From Strigamia acuminata (lineage: Eukaryota > Arthropoda > Chilopoda > Geophilomorpha > Linotaeniidae), in assembly GCA_949358305.1 (NCBI GenBank), contig OX442316.1, positions 9,178,001 to 9,238,000 on the forward strand: a DNA stretch of 60,000 bases, in the 5' to 3' direction. The notes beneath the pieces were generated by a model. That model did not search any database, was not told where the DNA came from, and worked only from the letters and a program-made list of their open reading frames with translations. A program made the translations under genes and the position numbers. This document shows positions 1 through 11,900 of the stretch, one piece after another. The first letter of the stretch is position 1. Each line of letters opens with the position of its first letter.

Positions 1-246
1 TTTTTATTGCGTATGGTGGTTGATTTCAATTGTAATTAAACGTTGTGGTATTCATAAATTCATAAATTCACGACGTTAAAATAACAATAAAAAAAGAGGC
101 AAATTGCAACTGAATGTATGAAACGTTAGTTTTATTATTACATTTTTCCTTCAGTTTTGTAACTTTTATTACATCCTGAAAGATCAAAAATTATTTATGA
201 AACTATACCTTAATCATAGAGAACACTGGTTGATTTCATTGTACAA

Positions 247-1014
247 ATGCATTTATTACAAATGTTATGGCTACTGGTAGCCGTTGGAATCCTTTCGAAA
301 CCATCCGAATGCGGCTTTCCATATTGCACCAATCTTGACACTTTTTGTAAAGATATGTGCTCAGGCCATGAATGGCCAACCAAGGAATGCGATGTGATGT
401 GCCCAGTAATTGATAAGATTTGTCACTGTCATGAAGATTGTTCCGGTAAAAAAAACGATGAATTAACCGCTTGTCGAGGAAAATGTTTCAAGCATTACTT
501 TAAAGACAATATTTGTATGCACGTTTATTATCCTTGCCTGTATAACTGTATCTTGGAGGCCAGTAATCCATCGGGAGCTGAAGCAGCCTGTAAACACACG
601 TGTCGCAAAAGGAGAAACGATTGCCACTGCACTTTGAAAGAGATTATAAATGATGACACTCATTCCCCACAGGAAATGTGTAAACTATTAATCACGTCTA
701 CTAATGAATCCTGTACTGACAAGGAATGGGGAGTACCTGAATGTGGAGCAATGAATTCAAAACTTAACAAGTTGTGTGACTGCCTAGGAAAATGTGGGGC
801 GTCCTTATCATCTAGCCCAGACTGTGGGAAGAAGTGCTACCAGAACTATTTTGATGAGGACATTTGCGGGCACATGACTTATACATGCTACCTAAGTTGT
901 CAAATCAATGGTAAAACTGCTGAGAAATGCCCGCATGAATGTGACGATGGACAGGCTATTTGCCTCTTACTTTTTGATGTCACTTCACAAAAAAAATTTC
1001 TTCTCAGAAACTAA
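247..1014 (+). CDS. Secreted cysteine-rich protein, two-domain, copy 1
   Basis: Single-exon frame of 255 residues. Residues 1-22 form a signal peptide (MHLLQMLWLLVAVGILSKPSEC region). The mature part is two tandem cysteine-rich repeats, about residues 30-135 and 145-240. Each has an EW..(K/P)EC start, a C.C pair, a YF.(D/E)(D/N)IC..(M/V).Y.C...C centre and spaced cysteines to the end. I do not recognise the family; the fold is presumably held by disulphides and the protein is presumably extracellular. Compared with copy 2, the last 17 residues differ: after IC the tail is hydrophobic and basic and lacks the CTCNLC ending, so the last disulphide is probably lost. This may be a diverged or damaged 3' end. 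No function is assigned. Confidence 0.75.
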   Translation: MHLLQMLWLLVAVGILSKPSECGFPYCTNLDTFCKDMCSGHEWPTKECDVMCPVIDKICHCHEDCSGKKNDELTACRGKCFKHYFKDNICMHVYYPCLYNCILEASNPSGAEAACKHTCRKRRNDCHCTLKEIINDDTHSPQEMCKLLITSTNESCTDKEWGVPECGAMNSKLNKLCDCLGKCGASLSSSPDCGKKCYQNYFDEDICGHMTYTCYLSCQINGKTAEKCPHECDDGQAICLLLFDVTSQKKFLLRN

Positions 1015-1451
1015 TGGATAGATTTTGATGAAATTTTAAGTGAATAAAGTAGGATATTGTACAAGCATCCAGTTAAAATTTCATTAATTTTCCTCTCTTT
1101 TTTCCCGAGATACAGCCGGGAGAATCAACATGATGCGTTTGTAAACTTACTGTTGCCCCCCACTGTATGTAATACGATTTGACTGTGAAAATAAAAATTT
1201 GCAAATTTTTATTGCATATGGTGGTTGATTTCAATTGTCTTTAAACGTTGTGGTATTCATAAATTCATAAATTCACGACGTTAAAATAACAATAAAAAAA
1301 GAGGCAAATTGCAACTGAATGTATGAAACGTTAGTTTTATTATTACATTTTTCTTCCAGTTTTGTAACTTTTATTACATCCTGAAAGATCAAAAATTATT
1401 TGTGAAACTATACCTTAATCATACAGAACTCTGGTTGATTTCATTGTACAA

Positions 1452-2192
1452 ATGCATTTATTACAAATATTATGGCTACTGGTAGCCGTTGGAATCCTTT
1501 CGAAACCATCCGAATGCGGCTTTCCACATTGCACCAATGTTGACAATTTTTGTAAAGATATGTGCCCAGGCCATGAATGGCCAACCAAGGAATGCGAGGT
1601 GATGTGCCCAGTAATTGATAAGACTTGTCACTGCTATGAAGGTTGTTCCAGTAAAAAAAACGATGAAACAACCGCTTGTCGAGAAAAATGTTTCAAGCAT
1701 TACTTTAAAGATAATATTTGTATGCACGTTTATTATCCTTGCCTGTATAACTGTATCTTGGAGGCCAGTAATCCATCGGGAGCTGAAGCAGCGTGTAAAC
1801 ACACGTGTCACAAAAGGAGAAACTATTGCCACTGCACTTTGAAAGAGATTATAAATGATGACACTCATTCCCCACAGGAAATGTGTAAACTATTAATCAC
1901 GGCTACTAATGAATCCTGTACTGACAAGGAATGGGGAGTACCTGAATGTGAAATATTGAATCCGAAACTTAACACGTTGTGTGACTGCCTAGGAGAATGT
2001 GGGGCGTCCTCATCATCTAGCCCAGAGTGTGCGAAGCAGTGCTACAAGACCTATTTTTATGAGGACATTTGCGAGAACTTGACTTATACATGCTACCTAA
2101 GTTGTCAAATGAATGGTAAAACTGTTGAGGAATGCAGGCATGAATGTGACGATAGACAACCTATTTGCACTTGTAATTTATGCCAATACTGA
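1452..2192 (+). CDS. Secreted cysteine-rich protein, two-domain, copy 2
   Basis: Single-exon frame of 246 residues, a close paralog of the gene at 247. It has the same signal peptide and the same two tandem cysteine-rich repeats (about 30-135 and 145-244). It ends in ICTCNLCQY, so the second repeat closes with the C.C..C motif that copy 1 has lost; this copy probably keeps the ancestral ending. Between copies the changes are mostly single residues spread across the mature chain. The ATG was chosen because the upstream block is conserved to it and a hydrophobic leader follows directly. No known family is recognised. Confidence 0.8.
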   Translation: MHLLQILWLLVAVGILSKPSECGFPHCTNVDNFCKDMCPGHEWPTKECEVMCPVIDKTCHCYEGCSSKKNDETTACREKCFKHYFKDNICMHVYYPCLYNCILEASNPSGAEAACKHTCHKRRNYCHCTLKEIINDDTHSPQEMCKLLITATNESCTDKEWGVPECEILNPKLNTLCDCLGECGASSSSSPECAKQCYKTYFYEDICENLTYTCYLSCQMNGKTVEECRHECDDRQPICTCNLCQY

Positions 2193-2445
2193 TAATAAAA
2201 ATTAATTTAATTACCGTAATTACCAAATATAGTTGGTAAAATAAATTCCGTTGAATTCCGTTGTATTCTTTTAGATTTACAAGTTTATGTCACGGATCTC
2301 GTGATAACGTATTACAAAAAATTGTCTCAAATTACTGGAGCGTTAATGTAAAATAATATCTTTTAACTTGATATTTATTGCATATTCAGTTCAAAAAACA
2401 TGAAAATGTAGCTAAACACATACATTCAGTTGTTGCTATTATCAG

Positions 2446-3071
2446 ATGTATTTCGTATTCATTCTATTAGTTTTATTTACTTGTTTATTTGCTCAACAAG
2501 ACCCCGAAAAGAAATGCATTGCAGTTGGTAAATTTTGTAAAAGTCAATGTAACCTCGGTGGTAGTTTTCAGAAACCTATTTGTATCCAGGAATGTGAAAA
2601 AAACACCATCGTGTGCCGATACTTAAAAGATTGTATCATAGATACTTCCACCAAACTGCTGTGGCCCAACTTTGAACAGTCAGCAGAACCTGGCGGACCA
2701 TGCTTGAATGATTATGCAAATGAATACTATTGCAATCACATTTATTACCCGTGTAAGGTTGAATGTCTCCGTGAAAACAAAGATGATTGTCCCATTTGTG
2801 AGAAACGGAAAAAGTTCTGCTTATGCGGTTTAAGTTATTACTTGACAACAAAAGTGAAGAAAGGTAAAAAGAAAATAATTGTATTTCATACAGTAAAAAA
2901 AAAAATAAACCTTCTATTTCAGGTTCGGTCTCGGGACACCTTGGAGGACCACATTCCGGCGGCGGTAAACCCGGTTCCGATAACGACAGACCCGACAAGA
3001 GCGGGACACCAGATTCCAATGGCGATAAACCAGCTCCCAGTGGCAATGGCAGTGGAATATTCAGTCACTAG
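2446..3071 (+). CDS. Secreted cysteine-rich protein, one-domain, Gly/Ser/Pro tail, two exons
   Basis: Exons 2446-2863 and 2923-3071 joined by a 59-base GT-AG intron (AAG|GTAAAA ... TTTCAG|GT) give 188 residues. Reading straight through the intron is open but gives an implausible basic stretch, whereas the spliced frame changes to a clean tail. Residues 1-16 are a signal peptide (MYFVFILLVLFTCLFA). Residues about 24-137 are one copy of the cysteine-rich repeat found twice in the two upstream genes (YCNHIYYPCKVEC matches ICMHVYYPCLYNC). The spliced tail of about 49 residues is rich in G, S, P, D and K, low in complexity and hydrophilic. It is a diverged member of the local family. Function unknown. 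Confidence 0.75.
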
Positions 3072-4141
3072 TAAGCGATAAAGTTGGCGCCTTAGGTCGA
3101 GTAATACAGAATGTAATAGCCAAACTCACCTAGCACGTCAGATTATCAATATGAACTTTGTAATTTGGATAAGAAATAAATAAAATTGCCGTGTAACATG
3201 TGACAATAACGAGACACAGAATTTCATTTCATTTTTATTTAAACTTGTAGGATATATACACAGATGACAGATTCACAGATTGTGATGTACGGTGCAAGTG
3301 TCCCCACCTGACGAGTGACAAAAACAAAAGTATTTTTTACCAAATAGTAAATTTTCAAAATAAACAACAAAAATCTAGCTATTTGTTTTCAATACTCAAT
3401 ATAAAATAAAATCGATATGAAATACACGAAGAAATATATCATCTTTGATCCGGGGTTTTCTCCGGGTTTGTTGATAAGATTAGTTCTCGGGTTAGACATA
3501 TCCTATCACGTGATTTATACGAGTTTACGTAGGCGGGAAGGTGAAGAAGGAAATGCAAGAGAAAATGATAAGATGTATCGAGATGAAAGTAAGCTATTTG
3601 ATTCAATATCCAACAGAAATAATTAATAAAAACGAAATGCAATGATCCAGGTTCATAGTTCTGTCACATGATTTCAACTGGTTCAGACTTGAGAAGCGGG
3701 AAGGTGAAGACGGTTAAAAATTGGAACAATCGAGGTGGGATGATTGAAGCTAATCTCGAAGGACGGAATCAATTGCACACGATCTGAATGTGCCAAATAC
3801 ATAAATCTAAGATACAGTTTTAGATACCACAATAGAACATCTTGAATAAGGTAAGCCGTATGTTTTAAAACAATAACTTTAATGGTTTGAAATGGTACCA
3901 AGAAAATGTTAGTTATCGTTTACAGTTATGAATTATTCCGTATTTATTATGAATAAATCCGAGAAATATGAGATCGGTATACACAGTTGTGTGTTAATAA
4001 TTTTATCTCTACAAAATATTAAATTAAAAACATTTACAAATTATGTGTTTTGATTGATTGCTTCAAAATGATATAAAATTCTCATGACCAATGAAATAAT
4101 ATGATTTTTACAAACTATTTGATTTAAGATTTAATACACAA
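3072..4141. other. Gene-free spacer between the cysteine-rich cluster and the Dscam 3' end
   Basis: AT-rich, with no coding region I can support. The short frames here have no recognisable domains. It probably contains the 3' UTR of the minus-strand Dscam gene and the 3' UTR of the gene ending at 3071. A purine-rich 'gcgggaaggtgaaga' word occurs at about 3533 and again at about 3697. Confidence 0.5.
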
Positions 4142-5912
4142 CTAATTTAGCAAATCAGTATTGTGTTGTGTAGCCGTACTCGTTGTATTTACATTCCCGG
4201 AAAGGAGTCCTCTTACGGGTGATTGTTCGTGGCTCTCCGATATGTTAGGAAACACAAATGTCGTTTCACTAGACGGATCACTAATTCTGCAAGAAAAAAA
4301 TAAAATAAAATAAAATAATTTTTGTAAACAATATTCATTTGTAATACTGTGATATCGGTAGAGTGTTTTGCATGTGTAAGTTTTTAAACGGTTTCCTGGT
4401 CGTTGCATAAATATTTTCCCCATCTGCAAACACTTGATAATTATTTCTTGGTAATATTTAAGACAATTAATGGGAAATTTCGTCAACTACCTGCAGATGC
4501 ATATCCCTGGTCCCAACTATGTGAATTTTTTGGGACGTCTTGATTTTCAAAGTATCTCCAATCTTGAGCACGGTCCAGAGTTGACAGCTAAAGAATTATT
4601 AAATTATATACGGAGCACATTTTAAATTATTATTCGATTGAATAAACAATTTATACACCTCTGGTCCAGGTGGAATTGGAGGTGGAATATCAGGAGTCAA
4701 GAAATTCATTTCGTGTGTTGGCGGAAAGATTGGTATGTGAACTGTTGCGTATGGATTTGGGTCTGAAACAGATAAACTGACATGTAATAACGTTATATAC
4801 ATCAGCGCTTTTCAAACTATGTAATGTGGTGGACCAGTATTATATTTTGTCTCAATGTGTTATGGACCAATAATCTTAACATTGCTCTACTGAAATTTTG
4901 CGTTTTAACTGTAAAGTGACGGACTGGCAACCACTACTTTGAAAAGCGCTGATCCACATAAGCTTACGAGTTTTTTTTATACCTTCTCTAATGCGTTGTA
5001 ATGTGCCATACGTATGTCTGCCCAGTGTGTTGTTAGCAGCCCTTTGCATGTGAATAAAACTATCAACTGACACACCTAGATCAGGATGAGTCCTCTCTAA
5101 AGTACCAAATTCTGACCAATGAGGTGGTTGGTTACCTGCGAAAAGTCATAAATTACATATCATTCGAAGTGAGGTGACATGAACATGAACCAAGGATAAC
5201 ATGGACACGTATCCGAATGTTAAGTGCGTTTTGCCGCCGTATTCTGGGATGACAACAGCTACCAAACATGCATAGTTGGCAAGCAATGCATAACACGTGA
5301 TTGCTGTCATCCAATTGACGCACAGAACAACGAATCAATAGGAAATGACACACGAATACGAGTCCATGTTATCCTTGGTCATGCACGAACTCACTACTTG
5401 ATCGTCTTCGTCGTTCTTTTCTTCTTTTCATTAAGAAACATATAACTAAAGATGCTACTATGATGGTTATAATTAGTAGAACGATTGGTACAAATATCCA
5501 GGGGTCTAAGTAGAACATTACGATTTTTTCCTCTTTTTGGATGACGTTTGGGGGTCCCACACTTTCTGGAAGGGAGAAGTTTTTAGTTTTATGTAAGTTG
5601 CGTAAAGGAAAATTTTTGGCCAACCTGAACTGGTGGTGATGACTTGGTAATCCGCCACTTTTGGCTCGCCTTTAGTGTGTGCTGTCAATCGTAAGTTGTA
5701 CACATTCCCAGATTCTAATCCTGCGATTTTAACTTGTTTGTCAAACGGTTGGTACTGAATAGGCATTTCCTTAAATTCTGAAGCAGATTGCTGTTTGTAT
5801 TCCACTGTGAAATATTGCAAAGGACATCCATCTTTAGGCCAAACATCTAAATTTAGGATGATGTATGTGTCTCCTTCGTCAATCATTGATTCTTTGGATG
5901 GAATCATGAAAT
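4142..5912 (-). other. Dscam: Dscam FN6, transmembrane and cytoplasmic-tail exons
   Basis: FN6 is one exon, 5625-5912. The transmembrane exon 5395-5565 has a hydrophobic span at about residues 1642-1663 (IFVPIVLLIITIIVASLVIC) followed by KRRKERRRR stop-transfer residues; its donor is A|GTGAGT. Tail exons are 4983-5135, 4659-4762 (carries NPYATV and a proline run), 4491-4587, a small exon starting at 4423, and 4142-4286. The last two large exons differ by one base of phase, and the small exon repairs this. It may end at 4390 (34 bases) or 4348 (76 bases); both keep phase, and both encode ENIYATTRKP. The tail is about 189-203 residues. The two tyrosine sites could be phosphorylation/SH2-type motifs (inference). 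Confidence 0.75.
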
Positions 5913-8900
5913 CTGTTTTTGTTTACAAAGAGGAAACAATTCTAATTTATATTTTTAAAAAAATAAAAAAGGGACAAAATTCTTTTACGATTTTCTTGGG
6001 TTGTAACACTGATGGTTTCACACGGTTTTCCAACACCAACATCGTTGTATGCTTCCAGATAAATGAAATAAGTAGTGCCACAAGTTAGATTGTGTAATCT
6101 GTGGGAATTGTAATTAGGCCCCAAATCTTTCCTCATCCATTCACTTTTGTCCCGTTTATAATGAAGTAAAAATCCTTTAGAAAAATAAATTATTAATTAA
6201 ACAGTTTAGTATAATTTCTGCGGATGTTTTTACCTCTCAAATTGTTATGATCGTCGTAAAACATTTCCCATTTTAAATTGATGGAGTAAAACGATTTTGA
6301 CGTGACGTATAAATTAGGAGCTGTTGGTGGAACTGAAATATAAATAAAAATACTCTAAAACGGTTGCTAAAGGATTTTTATTCCCATTAAAGGTGACATT
6401 ACCTTGAACAAGAATTGTATATTGAACTTGATCTCTTCCATAAATATTTTCCACAACACAAGTGTAAGTGTTTGAATCAGTTTCTTCGCTCTTTTTAATT
6501 ATAAGTGCTCCATCAAATCGAATCATGATGCGATGTTCATCCGTTTTCATTTCCTTCGTACTTTAAAATATTAAAAAAAATAAAATTTAATTTTCTTATG
6601 CATGATATTAATAACTAAAAAAAAAAATAGAAATAAATAAAATAAATAAATAAAAACAATTGAGCCAGAATCTGCTAACCTGCAGCTTGACGAGCAACAA
6701 GTTTCATGTGGGATTACAAATTGTCAGGTTCTAAGTGCTAATACTAGCCCGCACCCATGTGTATTGGGCCGCTTGTATTTTTTGATGTTGCAAAAAAGAA
6801 AATCGTAAATTTTGAACTCAAAAAAAAGTTTTTAATTAAAATAAATAAATGCAACTTGTAGAACAAACATTGGGCTTTATTTTAAAAAAATAAAATAAAA
6901 TTTTAATTTAAATGGGCCAAAAGTTATGGCCAGTTGAATTTGTGCTACTTGGCACAAGTGTATTGGGCCACCACGCTAACTGCCTCAAGTGAGTTGGGCC
7001 GGCAGAAAAAGCTTAGCACCACATCCAAAAATCACACAAAAAACCGGTTTCTTCAGAAAATCATTGTTTATTTGGACAATACTTTACAATATTTTGTTGG
7101 ATAACCAAAATTTTGTATGTGATTGTGCAGGCAAAGTCAAAACCTACGTCTGATGGGTTTGGAAAACTGAGCAAATGAGTTGACATTATGTTTAGAATCA
7201 TTTTCCTGCTGAAATATCCATGTCAAAGGCAGTTTATCATCTCAAAATGGAAGCACAACAATCCTCCAACACTTTTTTATAAGTATATTGGTCCATGCTA
7301 TTCTTAATTTAATGTTGTGGACCAATACGCATTGAGGAAACCATCCCCAAGCCATCCCAATAGTAAAATGGCTTGGGGATGGTTTCCTGTATGTGTATCG
7401 GTCCACAACATTAAATTAAGGGTTTCAAGGACCAATATACTTATAAAAAAGTGTTGGAGGATTGTTGTGCTTCCATTTTGAGATGATAAACTGCCTTTGA
7501 CATGGATATTTCAGCAGGAAAATGATTCTAAACATAATGTCAACTCATTTGCTCAGTTTTCCAAACCCATCACACGTAGGTTTTGACTTTGCCTGCACAA
7601 TCACATACAAAATTTTGGTTATCCAACAAAATATTGTAAAGTATTGTCCAAATAAACAATGATTTTCTGAAGAAACCGGTTTTTTGTGTGATTTTTTGGA
7701 TGTGGTGCAAAGCTTTTTCTGCCGGCCCAACTCACTTGAGGCAGTTAGCGTGGTGGCCCAATACACTTGTGCCAAGTAGCACAAATTCAACTGGCCATAA
7801 CTTTTGGCCCATTTAAGTTAAAATTTTATTTTTTTTTAAAAAATAAAGCCCAATGTTTGTTCTACAAGTTGCATTTATTTATTTTAATTAAAAACTTTTT
7901 TTTGAGTTCGAAATTTACGATTTTCTTTTTTGCAACATCAAAAAATACAAGCGGCCCAATACACATGGGTGCGGGTTGTACTATTGTAAATTTACCCATT
8001 AAGCCAACGACGTCGAGGTAAAGGGATCCCCACGGCAATGCAGGGTAATGTAATATCAGTTTTCCAAGGAATTGACAGAGAGTCACTGAATGAAGCTGAT
8101 TTTGCTGCGACTGTGAAACGAATGATATTAGTCGTTAAAATGGTTAACAGGAAACAGCGAATATACTAACTCGGGCTGCTTTTTGGTGAGGCTAAGACTA
8201 TTTTGGAATTTGGACCTTTCCCTACAGCTGATGTTGCTGCTACCCAAAATGCATACCGTTGATTTCGGTTGAGATTTTTAAATTCATAAAAATTGGTTTC
8301 AGGTCCCAATGTGTGAACTGTTATTGTTTTATCCTGTGTCGGTTTTGCATCATCTTTGAAGGAATACTCAACAGGCACCTATTAGTCGAAGGCTTTAAGT
8401 ATATTAGTTTAATTTAATGCCTTATTTGGCGTACCTCCTCATTTTCACGGATTTGTTTTTGATAGATATTGTACATTGTGATTTGAGAATTACGACTGAA
8501 AGGATATTGCCAAGATAATAAAATTGAATTAGCGGAAGACGGTAATGCTTTGATGTATTTAGGTGCATCAGGTGCTATAGAAATAGAAAATTGTCATTAC
8601 TTCAAAAGGAATTGTTACAACGAAAACTTACCATCTTGATATGTCATGCAGGAGACAGATTCACTTCGAACTCCATCGCCAATTTTCGTGTAGGCCAAAA
8701 CCTCAAAACTGTAATTAGTATTTTCTTGCAGATGTTGCAATGCCAAGCTAGAAACTGACGTGGCATTCCATTGTTCAACTCCCACTGTTTAGTAAATGAA
8801 AAACAATCCTTAGCATTTGTAAATAGAATTTTAAAAAATGGGTGCGTGCTCACTATTCCATTTTTGGCGAGCTTTGTAGAATACTTTGTATCCCAATAAG

Positions 8901-11900
8901 ATTCCGTTTACATCTTCAGCTGGTAAATCGTCCCAAACTACATACACACTGTGGGAAGACAAGGTAGAACAGCGAATTTCTCGTGGAGGTGCTCTGGGAA
9001 CTGTGAAGGCATTGTATTGTATTGTTTTTCTTTGCAAAAGAGGAGTTTATGATTAAATGTTAAGTACCATCTTCAGATGTCATGACAGTAATTTCTTTAG
9101 TGGTAGGGCCAGATCCGCCATTGTTGTATGCCATTAAAACAATGCTGTATTTGGTATATATTTTAAGATTTGTCAACTGGTAAACTAGAGTGTTAGTGTA
9201 ATCTTCTGGAACCTCGAAGATTTTAAATGTGTGCTGTTGAGAACTGTCAGCAATTTTGTAGCCAATGTAGTATCCACGTATTGGACCATTCCACAAGCTT
9301 TTCAATGGAGTCTAAAGATGGAAATAGGATTAGTTTTAAAATTGTTGTTAATTTTTCAATTTAGTTTAGTGTTTTACCTTCCAGGAAATTCTAAGGGAAT
9401 CACGATCAGTAGCTTCCACTTCGACCTGTTGCGGAGGTCCTTCTGGTGCTGAAAAGTGGAAAATTGTTCGATTAAGTTGATAGAGTTTTAATTAAATGCT
9501 ATAGACCTTCTTCGTTTAAAACAATTGTGATTGGGTCACTGTAGTTGCTAGTTCCAACTTCATTCTCAGCTGCGATTCTGAATTCGTACGCAGTTGCTGG
9601 TTGCAATTGATTAATCACTTTGGAATTGAATTGCGCGTCGACATATTCGGTCACAACCCGTTTGTACACCCACGAATCTGAATTGAAGTAAACTTATTTA
9701 TATAAACGTTCATTTCTTGGCAAATAATAAAACCTCTTATACCGTATTTCTTTTTGTACTGCAAAATATATTTGTAAATTAGGTCGTTGGAGTTTCCTGG
9801 TTTCCAGCTCACTTCTACGGATCTGTTGTCTAAATTCTTGGCGTTGAGGATTTCGGGTTTCAAAGGCTTTTCTGTATCGCGATTATTTTTGTTATTGAAT
9901 CTAATATGGGGACTATTGAAAAATACAATACCTTGCACTATTAATTTGACTATTGTTTTTCCGGAACCGTAGGAATTTTTTCCTTCGCAGTAATATTCAC
10001 CAGAATCAGATTTGGACACTTGGAGTATGCTCAGTTTGCTCGTGATTGAAGACATTCCTGAGGATGGGGTACTATTTGAATTCATTATTGTATTCCTGAA
10101 GTTAAAGTGTGCGTTAATGCTACAGTAAGGAGTAAGAATAAAAAAACTTACCAGTATTTATTGCTATTTTGGAGTGTTTTATTGCCAGTCTGCCACGTAA
10201 CACGAATTGGCATATCTCCAAAAACCTCACAAAAAAGCTCTGCTGTGCTATTTACTTTCACTTTAAGTTCAACCATTTCATTTTCAAAATAAACAGGAGC
10301 TAAAACAAAATTATGTCAACACATTGAACGGAACAGCTCTTTTGAACGTTACCTTGAACTTTGATGTAGATTACTCGACTTAATCCTTTGCCAATCTGAT
10401 TGTTTGCAGAACAGAAATAAAATCCTTGGTCTTCAGGTTTGGCTGCTTGGATTTCTAAAGTACCTTCCGGTAAAACATTGGTCGTTTTGCTGTCGTTTAA
10501 GTCTATTCGTTGACCAGTAGCAACATCTCCAATAATTTTTGTCCACTTAATTGCAGGCGGAGGGAAACCGTCAGCTCGACATGGAATTGATATTGAATTT
10601 TGCTTTTTTACCGTACTATTGTGAGGCATTATTTGCCATCTTGGTGGAACTACAAAAAAATGAATTCAGTTCATGTATTCAATGAATAACAACTCGATTT
10701 ACCTTTGACTAAGAGTGCAGCAGTGTGATGGGCTTTAGCAGCACTATTTGCTGCTGTGCATGTGTAGTTTCCATTGTGGAATGCTGTCACGTTAGATACG
10801 CTAAGAATGCTCGAATAATCATCTATATTTCGAATATTAATGAGTAATTCCTTTGGAATAAGTTTCTCGTCTTTGGTCCACTTTATTGATAATGGCAAAT
10901 CGCCTTCACTAACCACACAATGCAATTGGGCACGCACGCCTTCGCTCAAATTTTCTTGGAATTGAAATGGCAATATCTTTGGTGGAACTAAATGCATACA
11001 GTTAATGGCACAATTTATTGATTATTAGATAGTGTGTGCCATTTCGGTGGTCATTCGAGGATAAAATGTAACAATATAGGCACAAACTATCTACTAACAC
11101 CAATTATTACCTAAAATTGATAGCACTACACTACTCTCGGCCAATTGTCCTTGCTTGTTCGTTGCTACACAAACATAACGGCCCGCGTCACTTGATTTTA
11201 CAGCTTTGCTTATAACGAGTGTTTTGTTTTTTAAAACTTCTTGTTGGAGGTCAAATGGGAGAATTATATCATCTAGAAAAGATTTTAAAAATTATATTAT
11301 GCGTGCACAATTTTTGTAAAGAAATACTTATACCTTTTTTCCACATTAACGTGTTGATTGGATAACCCACAACGGGACAATTAAGATAAACATTTTCTCC
11401 AGCAACAGCAAACATTTGGAGTGTAGGTTTAGCTGCTAGTGGCCCTAAAACACATTGAATTCTATATGTAAAATATATATTGATGAGCATTTGTGAGTGG
11501 TTTTATAAGAAATAAGAAAGCAAATTGTCGAATGGTGAATGCTGTATACTGAAAAGTATTAGTTATACAGTTCATTAGTAACTTACCATTACGTACCATA
11601 GACATTGATTCTAGACAAGTGTTCAAGCTGACCAGCTTTGTTCCTAGCGGTGCATTTGTATACGCCGCCTTGGTCGGTTTTTACTGAAGATATATTCAAA
11701 AAGCTACAGACGCCCCCGTTGATGATACTCGTTTGAATATTATTTAAAAGTGGGCTTTCGTCCAAGGACCACGAGATTTCTGGCATCGGTGTGCCACTTG
11801 CAGAGCAGTGAAGAGATAGGAATTGATTTGGTTTGAGAGTTTGTTCGCTAAAGGTGTCGATAAACTCTGGTGGTGAATCTGATTTTTTACAGATTATGAA

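Larger units (their letters stand above)
1..2195 (+). repeat. Recent tandem duplication carrying two cysteine-rich protein genes
   Basis: Bases 1-1017 and 1206-2195 are two copies of one unit offset by about 1,205 bases. The upstream 245 bases of both copies match almost base for base, including the doubled 'cataaatt' and the 'gaaactatacctta' run just before each ATG. The homology runs through the coding region and breaks down just before the stop codons, where copy 1 has a different 3' end. High identity in the non-coding parts implies a recent duplication. The window begins at or inside the first unit, so further copies may lie to the left. Confidence 0.9.

Noticed and set aside
1476-1868. 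Open minus-strand frames opposite the cysteine-rich genes
   Set aside because: They are antisense shadows of the real coding strand and have no independent signals.
3417-3626. 69-residue plus-strand frame in the Dscam 3' spacer
   Set aside because: No leader, domain or splice context; more likely untranslated or intergenic sequence.
7545-8086. Several minus- and plus-strand frames within the palindrome
   Set aside because: They mirror each other because of the inverted repeat and carry no domain.
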